Positions 34,721 to 45,430 of a stretch of DNA of 64,000 bases are shown here, piece by piece (the stretch's first letter is position 1; every line of letters begins with the position of its first letter). The DNA is from Cloeon dipterum. Taxonomy: Eukaryota > Arthropoda > Insecta > Ephemeroptera > Baetidae. The translations under genes and the position numbers were made by a program. The notes beneath the pieces were generated by a model, which saw nothing but the letters and a program-made list of their open reading frames with translations, searched no databases and was not told where the DNA came from. The stretch lies in NCBI RefSeq assembly GCF_949628265.1, contig NC_088790.1, forward strand, positions 32,368,545 to 32,432,544. The letters run 5' to 3'.

Positions 34721-35268
34721 TTATTTTTCGTTTTCAAAAACACTAATCATCTTAAAAGCACATTCATCAATGCGACTGATACCAAGTGGAGTCGATTGGC
34801 ATGCCAGGAGTGGGTCTCCAAATTTAAGTTTGTTTCCGTATCTGCAAAAGAAAAATAATAATGAGTTGTGAACAAAAACTCTACTGGCTATAATTACTTA
34901 CTTGAAATCAGTTTAACTCGATGTAGCGGGTTCTTGCGCTCAGCAGCAATGGGAAGACCGAATTTTCAAACTCCATTTTCTGTCCTTGATTGTTCAAACA
35001 CCTCTTCTTCATTAAATCCTGCAAAATTTTGTCTCGCAACACGCCAGCTGCAAAAGATGAACTGACATGTTGTTCAAATATTAGAATCAAAACGAATATA
35101 TACTCACGCAAACTCCTCAGTTTCTCGAGCTCATCAGGATGGGTTAAATAAAATGTCAGTTGCTTCAAAATTATTCGAACTGCGAAGTTGCTGCAAGCCG
35201 AGGCGTCTCCTCCGCAGATTTTGGAGCCGCTTCTTGGTCAGCTGCAACTCGTCCTGCACCGTAGGCAT
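34721..35268 (-). pseudogene. B1: family-B gene with internal deletion and frameshift
   Basis: Exon 1 (35108-35268, MPTVQDELQLTKKRLQNL) has one extra base after LGLQQL, so the frame runs out at ILFNPS. Exon 2 starts at 35047 (GVLRDKILQDLMKKRC) and is open to RYIELN, where it runs straight into TGATTTCAAG|GTAAG-type sequence, i.e. the last bases of exon 5. The last exon (34721-34841: ACQSTPLG ... VFENEK-stop) is normal. All of exons 3, 4 and most of 2 and 5 are gone: a deletion of ~1.5 kb whose ends share AAC. It keeps a full family-B promoter upstream. Confidence 0.85.
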
Positions 35269-35324
35269 CGTTGCGAAATTTTCAAACTGCTCACAAATAA
35301 AAATAAGAGGGTTCCAAATTGTTT

Positions 35325-35425
35325 GGATTGATGTGTTCAAGTGCCAAGAAACGTGTTTTTCAATTTCCTTTTAAACGATTTTCTCCTGCTGATTAACCGG
35401 GCCACATGATGACTATTTTCCAGGA
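35325..35425 (-). promoter_or_regulatory. Family-B promoter block (B1)
   Basis: Minus strand: CATGTGGCCCGGTTAATCAG, CAGGAGAAAATCG, TTTAAAAGGAAATTG (TATA position), AAACACGTTTCTTGGCACTT, GAACACATCAATCCAAACAA. Near-identical to the blocks before B2-B6. Confidence 0.7.
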
Positions 35426-36093
35426 GGAGAAAGCATTTTAATTACACTCAAAAATAGATTAGTTTTCACTAAGTATATTTAGTTTTTAATGACCTTTTTA
35501 TTGAATGATTGTAAAAGCAGCGCTGATTTGAAAGTGAAACTGTGTGTCACGTTTGAATGTTTGTTGATTTATTAATTTAAATTATACTCCTACTCTAGTC
35601 CTGAAAGGTCATTTCTGCAATGAGCTGAACCTTTACATTTGAATAATTATTGTGAATATGCGATGCCTTCGAAAGGCAAAATGCAATAAAAGAGTTCGTG
35701 TCCTTTTTTGAGCAGAGATTTAATTTCACTCTCGCAGCAGTCGCTTATATAACTTGGATTTTAAATATTTAACTGCTGCGATAGATTATTTTTTAATTAA
35801 TCTATTATTCCAAAATGATTTTATCATTATACTTGGTTACACGATTTTTCTCGAGACGAATGAGCCTAAAATAGTTAATTCAACCAACTGACGAAGAGAA
35901 TTTAATTAACTTATTAAATAATTTTCGATTTTAGGAACTGCACAAGCTCTAAGCAATTTCATAGAAATATTAAGTGAAAATTTATGTTGGCTTTGCTGCT
36001 GGCGAGGGTTTAAAGATGAGCAGAAACACTCAAAGCTCTCGCTAAATAAATAAGAGATTATATTTTTATAGAAAAATTAATTCATACATTTTG

Positions 36094-38038
36094 TTAATTT
36101 TCATTTTCAAAAATATAATTCATCTCACAAACACTTGCATCGATATCATGACCGAGTGGAGTCGATTGGCTGGCCAGGAGTGGGTCTTCTAGCATAAATC
36201 TATTTCCGAATCTGCAAACACAAATATATTTTCAACAAATAATGGTTAAAAAAACATTTACTACTCACTTGAAATCAGTTAGTTTCGGAAGAAAAGCACA
36301 CGAACTCTTCAAAACATTATTCAAACAGTTTAATTCGTCTTTTTCGAGGAGTGGAAATTTTAAAAAGACGTGTAACGTGTGTAGGTTTTTTAAAATTTGC
36401 TTTTGACGAATCAAAGAGTCGAGAGTCAAAAGATCTTTCTGGTTGAAAATCTTCGCGTCAAATTTGACTTTTTCAAGTTTTGGCGCCGACAAAATTGTGG
36501 ACAAATCCATGCTTTCTGGATCAGCCATGCCATCAGGAGTGTATGTGCAACTATAAATAGGTATATACAAATTAAGTTTAATAATTAAAGGAATTACTTG
36601 ATACTTACATATTATGAAACACCCATTCGAGTTCCTTCAGCTCCGCGAAAAATTCGAGTTTTGAGGATGGCTTTTTTAAACACACGTTGAGCAGTGAAAG
36701 TTTTTCAAGTTTCGGACAGTACTGGAAAATCAATCCCAAATCTATTTGTATATTTTTAAGATTGTCTCCCAAATAAAGTGATTGCAGCTTTTGTCCGCTG
36801 GTGATCAAATACTTGTCAACTACTTGGCTGCTGTGAGGATCCAACAAATGAAGATGTCTTATATTGTTGAATAAATTCATCACATTGTCTGCCGTAGTAT
36901 AAGATTCCATCGAATAATTAACCTTTAAAATTCAAAAACATGAAGCATGCAGATGTTAAAACCAGGATTAAAATGCTCACCACGAGACTAGTGACTTTTG
37001 GAAATAAATTTGGCATTGCTTCAACAGCTTCTGGATCGTCCGTTAAAAGGTCCAAACAAATATTTCTTAGATTCGAGGCTCCAGGGAATTGCAAAGCTTG
37101 ATGTCTATTTTCATCTACGTTGAGGTGGGAACACTCCATTATTTGGTTCGGATCATGTTGGACCACTTCGATGTTTGCAAGATTTCGGGTGCACACGCAA
37201 CCCAACCAATCGTTTAAATAAGGCCATTCGAAAATCAATTCTTTCAGGTTGCGAAAACTGCGTATTACGTCTTTTGTGCGTGGTTTGACACCGTCCACGA
37301 GATCTATGTGCCTTACATTGATGTACTGAAGACTCGAAAGATGTTTGCATAATTTGAGCAAATCGTTTAAATGAAATACAAACAAGTTGACATTTAGCCT
37401 GTTTAATTTTTGCAATTTCATCACTGATTGCACCATTTCCTTATTAAATTCGGCATATCTTGAATGATCATAAAAAACTGGTTCGCAAATAGGATTGTTT
37501 CGATTTATGACGAGAGTCTCCACTTGCGGCGCCCGTGTTTCTATTTGTTTCAAAAGTTCGACGCACCATTGCGTCACCTAACAACAAAAGTATAAATATG
37601 TTTTCACTTCACGTTTATGATTGTGATAATGCCTTTTCAATTTTTCCGTCTTTAAACCGGTCAGGAAAAAAGGACAAAATTCCGCTCAACTCGATGTAGC
37701 GGGTTCTCCGGCTCAGCAGCAGTGGGAAGAAAACTTTCAAATTTTCAAACTCCATTTTATGTCCTTGCTTGTTCAAGCATCTCTTCTTCATTAAAACCTG
37801 TACTATTTTTTCTCGCAAAACGTCAGCTGCAAATGATGAACAGATGTTTTTTAAATATTATAATCCAAACGAACTCACGCAAACTCTTCAGTTTCTCCAG
37901 CTCTTCAGGATGTTTTCTATAAAATGTCAGTTGCTTCGAAATCTCTCGAACAGCGAGTTGCTGCAAACCGAAGCTTTTCCTTCGCAGATTTTGCAGCCGC
38001 TTCTTGGTCATCAGCTGCAACTCGTACGCCGTAGACAT
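36094..38038 (-). CDS. B2: family-B LRR-like protein
   Basis: Exons 37879-38038, 37633-37826, 36981-37577, 36609-36922, 36269-36550, 36094-36211 give 554 residues, start MSTAYELQLMTKKRLQNL. N-terminal ~120 residues are helical: basic TKKRLQNLRRKSFGLQQLAV, HPEELEKLKSLR, then LREKIVQVLMKKRCL and FPLLLSRRTRYIELSGIL, reminiscent of the start of PRAME/ZYG11-like LRR adaptors (family impression only). LRR words: PQVETLVINRN, MKLQKLNRLNVNLFVFHL, FRNLKELIFEWP, CTRNLANIEVVQHDP, CPKLEKLSLLNVCL, ELKELEWVF, APKLEKVKFDA, LPKLTDFK. Tail CEMNYIFENEN. The donor of intron 2 is GC (AAAAG|GCATT), not GT. Head-to-head with B3, 468 bp apart. Confidence 0.83.
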
Positions 38039-38506
38039 CGTAGCGAAAATTTACAAACTTCACACAATTAAAAGAGAGTTATAAATTGTTTGGATTGTTG
38101 TGTTCAAATGCCAAGAATTGTGTTGTTCAATTTCCTTTTAAACGATTTTCGTCTGCTGTTTAGCCTAGCCACATGATTACACCTTTCCTTTAAAGTATTT
38201 AATATGTATTTTTTTACTAACTGCTGTGACGTAAATTATGCCTCCTTCACACTGTTTATCATGCTTTCAATACGAATAGAACTCTATTTTGTAAATATTT
38301 CATCATTTTAACAATAAGTTTTTGTGAGGGTATTCAAAATGTTTTCTTTATTAACGGAATTGAGTCATCGTGTGGCCCGGCCAATCAGTAGGGGAAAAAC
38401 GTTATAAAAGGAAAGCGAAAAACGGCTTTCTTGGCACTGGCGGACACATCGATCCAAACAATTTTGAACTCCGTTTATTTGTGAGCAGTTGGAAAATTTC
38501 GCTACG
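38039..38506. promoter_or_regulatory. Bidirectional B2/B3 promoter
   Basis: Two family-B promoter blocks face away from each other: minus block 38095-38180 (TTTAAAAGG at 38133-38142) and plus block 38365-38470 with TATAAAAG at 38403-38410, preceded by GTGTGGCCCGGCCAATCAGT. 38180-38365 between them is AT-rich. Confidence 0.75.
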
Positions 38507-40474
38507 ATGTCTACGGTGAACGAGTTGCGGCTGACCAAGAAGCGGCTCCAAAATCTGCGAGTGAGAAGACTCGGTTTGCAGCAACTCGCTGTTCGAGAGA
38601 TTTCGAAGCAACTGACCTTTTACAGAACGCATCCTGATGAACTCAAGAAACTGAAGATTTTGCGTGAGTATTCGTTTTGGTTCTAATATTTGAACGACAT
38701 CAGTTTATCAATTGCAGCTGCCCTTTTGCGAGAAAAGATTTTGCAAGTTTTAATGAAGAAGAGATGTTTGGACGAGCAGGGACAGGAAACGGAATTTGAA
38801 AATTTGAATGAGATCTTCCCTTTGCTGCTGAGCCCAAGAACCCACTTCATCGAGTTGAACGGCATTTTGTCCTTTTGTCCTGACCGGTATAAAGACGGGA
38901 AAATCGAAAAGGTAACCTTATTATCATACAGTCATTAACACGAAGTATGAAAACATATTTTTTGGTTGTTAGGTTACACAGTGGTGCGTCGAACTTTTAA
39001 AACAAATCGAAACACGAGCACCGCAAGTGGAGACTCTCGTCATAAATCGAAACAATCAATTTTACATAGAGCATGGTAATTTTCGTAATTTTATTAATTT
39101 CGATGATGCAGAGTTCAATCAGGAAATGGTGGAATCAGTGATGAAAATGCAAAGATTAAAAAGGCTAAACGTCAGCTCATATTTCTTTCAACTTCCCGAT
39201 TTGCTGAAAATATGCAAAAATCTTCCGAGACTACAGTACATCAATGTTGTGTTGTTAGATTTTAAGGGCAATGAATTGCCAGGCCCTGAAGAAGTATCAA
39301 GCAGTTTTTGCAACCTGAAAGAATTGATTTTCGAATTCCACTCTTATGACAACGATTGGTTGGGCACTTTGTGCACCCGATATCTTCCAAAGATTGAAGT
39401 GCTTCAATACGATCCGAACCAAATGACGGAGTGGATTGGCATTAAAAAATACAGCAATTTTATTTATCTCAGTTTGAATTTCCCTGGAGCCTCAAATCTG
39501 CGAAATATTTGTCTGGATGAAAAATATTATAGAGCAGAAGAAATTGAAAAAAAGTACGCTATATTTCCAAAAGCCAGCTGTCTCATGGTAAATATTAGAT
39601 TTTTAATCCTTAATTTGAACATACACCACATTTGCATGCTTCACCATTTAACAGAGTATTACTTTTTATTAATTTAAAGGTTAAGAATCCGCAATATCCG
39701 GAAAAGAATATGACTATAAAGTTCGACAATATTAGCCAGCTACATTTGTTGAATTATACGAGAAGCGGAGATTTTGAGACGTATTTGAACACCTACGGAC
39801 AAATGCTGCAATCACTTTATTTGGGACACGGTTACAAAATTATTACAATAGATTTGGAAGCGATTTTCAAGTTGTGTCCGAAACTTGAAAAACTATCACT
39901 GCTCAACGTGGAAATAAAAACGCCGTCATCAAATATGGACTTTTTCGCGGAGCTGAAGGAACTAGAATGGGCAAATAACCAGTAATTATCAACTTTTTTC
40001 TCTTAATATAATTACTAAACCGATTTTAAAATATATTGTTATGATTACAGTCCTCATGGAATACCTGCTGATCAAGAAGACGAGGATTTGGCCAACTTTT
40101 TATCAGCGCCCAAACTTGAAAAGGTCAAGCTGCAATCGACTAATTTTAACCAAATGGTCTTTCTGAAACTCAACGCTTTGATCCGAGAAAATCGAATTTT
40201 AAACAACCTACACACTTTACACGTCGGTTTTAGTTCTTCATTCCCTGAAGCTTTGGCAATTTTTTTGAATAGTGCGTGTGCATTTCTTCCGAAATTAACG
40301 GATTTCAAGTAAGTGGCAAGTTGTTTTCATTAGACGTTGATAAAAATTTCTTTTTTTAGATTCGGATATAGAGAGCAATGTGCAGACCCTCTCCTGACAT
40401 GTCAATCGACTCCACTCTGTGATTTCGATGCTTCTGTTTGTGCGTTAAATGCTGTTTTTGAAAATGAAAATTAG
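38507..40474 (+). CDS. B3: family-B LRR-like protein, intact
   Basis: Exons 38507-38663, 38718-38911, 38973-39587, 39680-39981, 40051-40308, 40360-40474 give 546 residues, start MSTVNELRLTKKRLQNL. Helical N-terminal module (HPDELKKLKILR, LREKILQVLMKKRCLDEQ, FPLLLSPRTHFIELNGIL). LRR words: PQVETLVINRNNQF, MKMQRLKRLNVSSYFF, FCNLKELIFEFHS, CTRYLPKIEVLQYDP, NISQLHLLNYTRS, CPKLEKLSLLNVEI, ELKELEWANN, APKLEKVKLQS, LPKLTDFK. Exon 6 encodes a short cysteine-bearing tail (CADPLLTCQSTPLCDFDASV) ending FENEN. Intron 2 uses GT, unlike B2 and B5. Splice phases are 1,0,0,2,2. Confidence 0.85.
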
Positions 40475-42479
40475 GAGTTATGTTCAAAAACTCATATTTG
40501 AATATTAATTAATCTCCTATTTGTTTAACGAGCCTTTTACTTGCAATTAAAGCTTTTGTGCCTCTTAATAGAGCAGTCTTTGGAGGAAAAATATTTTTAT
40601 GCGTTTTATTGTTAGTGAGTTCATAAGTATTTTCGGTGGTAGCCAAGAAACGCCTGCATTTTGAAGCTCAAATATGCAACCGGCACGTCAAGATTGTCGT
40701 GCAAGTGGCGTAAGTTTGGTCCTCGAAACCATTTTTTCTGCTATTGACATCTATAGAACATTAGACGCATCAGGGGTGGTTTCGGAAAAGCTTCGTTCTT
40801 TTGAGGCGCAAAAGAAAAATGAGTGGAATTCAATTCAAACAGCACCAAACAGATCCTTGAATTTCCTTCAAACGCACTTTTCACATTATTAAAATTAAAT
40901 TCTTTGAGGATAAACTTGAAAATAATAAATCTTTTGCTTATATCAAAATCTCGAAATGATTCGAAAGAGGCGATCGAGATATCTTCATCTTTTCCTACTA
41001 ATAAAAGTGATAAATTAATCAGAAAGAAGGATTTAAATTTATTTAAAAGGTGCGCAATGCAACACTGTGAAAGTAAAAAGACGACTTGTCTAGAGAAAAG
41101 ATTAAATGATAAATTAAAAGCTTCAGGTCTTAAGTTAATTAAATTTTATTGAGAAAATCCAAAACTTTTTAAGACTGACGAGGTTCTTGCGGGGGCGTCT
41201 ATGGTGTGATAATTAAATAATATGCTGTTTTTTATGGAAGCTAATTATGCGCTGGCACATGCATTTAGCTCAAACTTTGTGATAATTTCGCCATTTTAAG
41301 CTGCAAAACAAAAAATGCATTGCAAAAGTGGTGATGTTTGTGATGCCTTCCAATTTTAATTTATACAAACAGAGATCCTATTCGCTTTGTGTCGTGATTG
41401 ATTAAAACCTTAAGAATCAATCCAGAATGGAATTTAAGCTAATATTGAATTTTCACTAATTTAGTAGGAAATTTGTTTAAATTTTATGCTGAGAAATGCG
41501 GGCAGATTTTCTGAATTATATAATTCATATCACTCGGCGGTTTATTAATATGTGGTTCGTTTTTAGAACAGAGAAGAGGGTTGGAATTGCTACAAGAAGA
41601 TAATTTCTAGTATTTAAGGTTGTCAGCGTCTCCTTCACTTCTCTCCTCCATTGCACCTAGGGCCAAGCAAGGTTTTCCCCAATTATTGTCTCACCACCTC
41701 GGAGGGTAGAAGCGTGTCGTTCGTGCGCGCAATCTAATCGAATTTCTCCAGCATGTTTTTTCTTAAATTTGCAAAAGCATGATTAAAAAAAAAATAATTT
41801 ACAAATTTCTAACTCATCTTCGTCATTAAAATTAATATATTGTCTAGTAATAGGAATATGCTGGATATTTTCATTGCATTTCTCAAGTGTCACGCTATTT
41901 TTCAAGCAAATTCCATTAATTCGATCTACACGTGCGTTGTAATTTTCAGCAATTGTCTAAAAGGTGGGACCTGGTGGCTAAGTGGCTGGCGGCTGCCCTC
42001 GAAACTAATAAAAAAACGACAGGTCCGCAAAAGCAATAATGCTGGAAATTCAAATAAATACATGAGCTATACTCTATAATTTATGCATATAGGGATTTCG
42101 CGTGAAAATCATGTGAACACTTACCTGATTCAATAAAATTTTTACGCATCGATAATATTTTCGTACCACTTTGCATTTTACGTTCAGTTTTTTAAACCTT
42201 AATTCATAACTAATTTAGTCGACCAGGTTCAAAGAACAGCCGCCTAATGGTGTTTGCGGGAAGAAGATGAAGATACATTGGGGTGTAAATGTAAATTCAA
42301 AACTTCTTGTAAAACCATCAATATCAAATTCTTCATTTATGCCTCTTGCACACAAAATAGTGTTTAATTAATTGCTCATGTAATACGTATGTAATTTATA
42401 TATTTTCAAAAAATTACAATAATTTAAAATATTTTAATAACGTAATTAAATTTCATTTTCATGATCAAAAATATGTAGT
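40475..42479. other. B3-B4 intergenic region holding family-A relics
   Basis: No intact gene. 41118-41206 is the reverse complement of a family-A stop/3' UTR (AAATTTTATTGAGAAAATCC, ACTGACGAGGTTCTTGC). 41500-41960 copies the A3-A8 upstream region on the plus strand (TTAGAACAGAGAAGAGGG, GGAATTGCTACAAGAAG, CACCACCTCGGAGGGTAGAA, AATTTCTCCAGCATG, then AATTTTCAGCAATTGTCTAA) up to the acceptor, but the ATG exon is missing and the leader donor is mutated (GCATGTTTTTT). The ORF at 40823 looks random. Confidence 0.6.
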
Positions 42480-42621
42480 TATGAGACCAAGCTTATCCGC
42501 AGGGGAAAATCGTATAAAAGAAAAACGAATAAAACATTTCTTGGCACTTGGACACATCGATCCGAACAGTTTCAAGCGCACTCTGTTAATTGAGAGAGAG
42601 CAGTTTGAAAATTTCGCTACG
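42480..42621 (+). promoter_or_regulatory. Family-B promoter block and 5' UTR (B4)
   Basis: GACCAAGCTTATCCGCAGG, TATAAAAG at 42513-42520, AACATTTCTTGGCACTTGG, ACACATCGATCCGAACAG. An in-frame ATG at 42481 lies upstream of the TATA box, so it is unlikely to be the start. Confidence 0.7.
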
Positions 42622-44686
42622 ATGTCTACGGTGAACGAGTTGCGGCTGACCAAGAAGCGGCTCCGAAATCTGCGAGCGAGAAGACTCGGTTTGCAGCAAC
42701 TCGCTGTTCGAGAGATTCCGAGGCAACTGACTTTTTACAGAACGCATCCAGATGAACTCGAGAAACTGAAGGGTTTGCGTGAGTATTCGGTTTGTTTCAA
42801 ATATTTGAACGAGGACGTCAGGTTATCAATTGCAGCTGGCGTTTTGCGAGAGAAAATTTTGCAAGTTTTAATGAAGAAGAGGTGTTTGGACGAGCAGGGA
42901 CAGGAATTGGAGTTTAAAAATTTGTTAAAAATCTTCCCATTGCTGCTGAGCCAAAGAACCCGCTACATCGAGTTGAACGGCATTTTGTCCTTTTATCCTG
43001 ACCGGTATAAAGATGGCAAAATTAAAAAGGTAGCCGTAATATTATCACAGTCATTAACACGCAGTGAAAACATTATTTTTGGTTGTTAGGTTACACGATG
43101 GTTCGTCAAGCTTTTAAAACAAATAGAAACTCGAGCACCGCAAGTGGAGACTCTCGTCATGAAACGAAGCAAACCATTTTACGTAGAGGGTCCTTGTACT
43201 TCTGTAGAACAACTCGAGTTCAATCAGGAAATGGTGCAATCACTGATGAAAATGCAAAATTTAAACAGGCTAAATGTCAGCCTATATTTATTTCGTTTGA
43301 CTGATTTGCTTAAAATATGCAAAAATAATTCGAAACTGCAGTACGTCAACGTCGAGTTTTTGAATCACAAGAAGGGGACAGACAAGCCATCCCGTAAAAA
43401 AGTATCAAGCAGTTTTTGCAACCTGAAAGAATTGATTTTTGAGTATCCCTCTTTTGAATGGTTGGGTGTTTTGTGCACGAGAAATCTTCCAAACATCGAA
43501 GTGGTTCAATATGATCCAAACAAAATAATGGAGTTGGTTGGCATCAGAAAACACAAAAATGCTAGATATCAGGGTTTGAAATTTCCTGGAGCCTCAAATC
43601 TGCGACAGATTTTTATGGATATGTTACTGGATTACTCAACAGTAATAGTTGAAGAAATGCCCAAATTATTTCCAAAAGTCACCTGTCTCATGGTAAGCAT
43701 TATTTGAACTCTTTGATTATGTACTGCTCACGCTTCAGCGTTTTAAAATTTATCTGTTTTTAATTTCAAAGGTTTAAATAATTGTAAATCATAATTTAAA
43801 TATCCATCTTTTGCATTGTATGCATCATCGCTCTTTACATATTTTTTTAATTTTAAAGGTGAATCATGCGGGCTATTTTCCTGACAAGGATGTAATGCCA
43901 AAATTCGACAATATTACAAATCTTCATTTGTTGAATCCTTGCGAAAGCGAGGATTATGAGAAGTATTTGGATGCCTACGGAAAAAATCTCCAATCTCTCT
44001 ATTTGGGACACGATAGTATAAGTACAGAAATTGATTTGGAAACGATTTTCAGGTGCTCTCCAAAACTTGAAAAACTGTCATTGCTCAACGTGTCTTTAAA
44101 AACGCCACCATCAAAAACGGGATTTTTCGCAGAGCTGAAGGAACTGGAATGGGCATTTAACAAGTAAGTTCCAGCAGATTTGCCCTGCAATTTATTAATC
44201 TGATTTGTTAAATTGACAGTTACAAATTCTATTCTTATGGTGGAACGTTTCATACCCCATTCGTGGAATTGTCCGACATTTTGTCGGCGCCAAAACTTGA
44301 AAAAGTCAAGTTGGAAGTTGGACTCATTTACGAAGATGATCTTTTGCTTCTCAACTCTTTGATTCGAGAAAATCGAATTTTAAATAACCTGCACACTTTG
44401 CACGTCTATTTTACTTTTCAAATCCCTAATGAAGGCGTATTGAAATCTTTGGCTAATGTTTTGAAGAGTGCGTGCGCCTTTCTTCCCAAGCTAACTGATT
44501 TCAAGTAAGTACCGAGTTGTTTCGATAATATTTTGAGGTATACATTTGCATTTTTCTGTTTGCAGAGTTGGGAACAGATATAGGTGCAACGACCCTCGTC
44601 GTGGATGCCAACCGACTCCTATCTGTCTTTTCGATGAATGTGTTTATGAGATGATTCGCGTTTTTGAAAACGAAAATTATTGTTAA
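42622..44686 (+). CDS. B4: family-B LRR-like protein, intact
   Basis: Exons 42622-42778, 42836-43029, 43090-43692, 43859-44163, 44220-44504, 44566-44686 give 554 residues, start MSTVNELRLTKKRLRNL. Exon 1 is nearly identical to that of B3. N-terminal module LREKILQVLMKKRCLDEQ, FPLLLSQRTRYIELNGIL. LRR words: PQVETLVMKRSKPF, MKMQNLNRLNVSLYLF, FCNLKELIFEYPSF, CTRNLPNIEVVQYDP, NITNLHLLNPCES, SPKLEKLSLLNVSL, ELKELEWAFNK, APKLEKVKLEVGL, LPKLTDFK. Exon 3 begins VTRWFVKLLKQ, where other copies have VTQWCVELLKQ. Tail CNDPRRGCQPTPICLFDECV ends ENENYC, two residues past the usual stop. Exons 4-5 are moderately diverged, suggesting mosaic history. Confidence 0.85.
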
Positions 44687-45430
44687 TGGTTTATAAAGCG
44701 CAAAATATGCGTGAAAAAGAAAATTAATCAACTAAATTTTTGCTTAAAAACATAATCGGAAAAGAAATAATGAACGAGTTTTGTATTTCCAATTAAAGCT
44801 TTTGTGCCACTTTAGAGCAAAACACTTTAATGCTTTTCATTGTTAATTATATTAAAAAGTCATTCTTTTTGTATCAACAAGATATTATTTAATTGCTCCG
44901 CTTGCTCATTGAAAACCAGATGAAAATAATTCAATCAAACGTGAAATCTAAATATTATTTATCTCTTAATTCCCGCTTGAGTTGCACCAATAAAATTTAA
45001 ATCACCTTGAAGCAGAAATTTGGTTAGGTATGCAACTCGGTAGGCAGGGCCGTGATGCAAGAAACCTAAGCCTGACATAAATATGCATCTCGAAAAAATA
45101 AATTCAAGTGAAAAAATAACACAGCTCGAGAAAAGAAATCGTGCCTCCATTCCTTCGGTAGTATTCGTCCCTCGCCTCCTTCCACCCTCCCTGAACACGG
45201 AGGGGAGGAGAAAGAAAGGTGATTTCCGACGCATCTTAGAAAGAGCAAAGTCGTGCGTGTGCCTCTCTCCGTCTCTCGATCCTGCCAGCGCCAAAATATG
45301 TGAGTTATTCTATTCTAATTAGCTGTGCAGCAATTTCGTTTATTTAAAAATTGGCTTTTTAATTAATCAGGTTTGTTATTCATGTTTTTTTAAGCCTTTG
45401 AAATAAACGACTCGACCAAGCAGAAGAAAA
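44687..45430 (+). promoter_or_regulatory. Upstream region and probable leader exon of C1
   Basis: A possible untranslated exon ends GCGCCAAAATAT|GTGAGTT at 45299 and rejoins at about 45390 (TTTTTTTAAG|CCTTTGAAA) before the ATG exon. Upstream is CT-rich (CTCCTTCCACCCTCCC). 44687-45060 shows no gene. Confidence 0.35.

Noticed and set aside
40823..41152. 109-aa plus-strand ORF
   Set aside because: Low-complexity Lys/Ser/Asn composition, no splice signals, and its end overlaps a reverse-strand family-A 3' relic.
42481..42621. Upstream in-frame ATG extending B4 by 47 residues
   Set aside because: It overlaps the conserved family-B promoter, including the TATA box, and no paralogue shares the extension.
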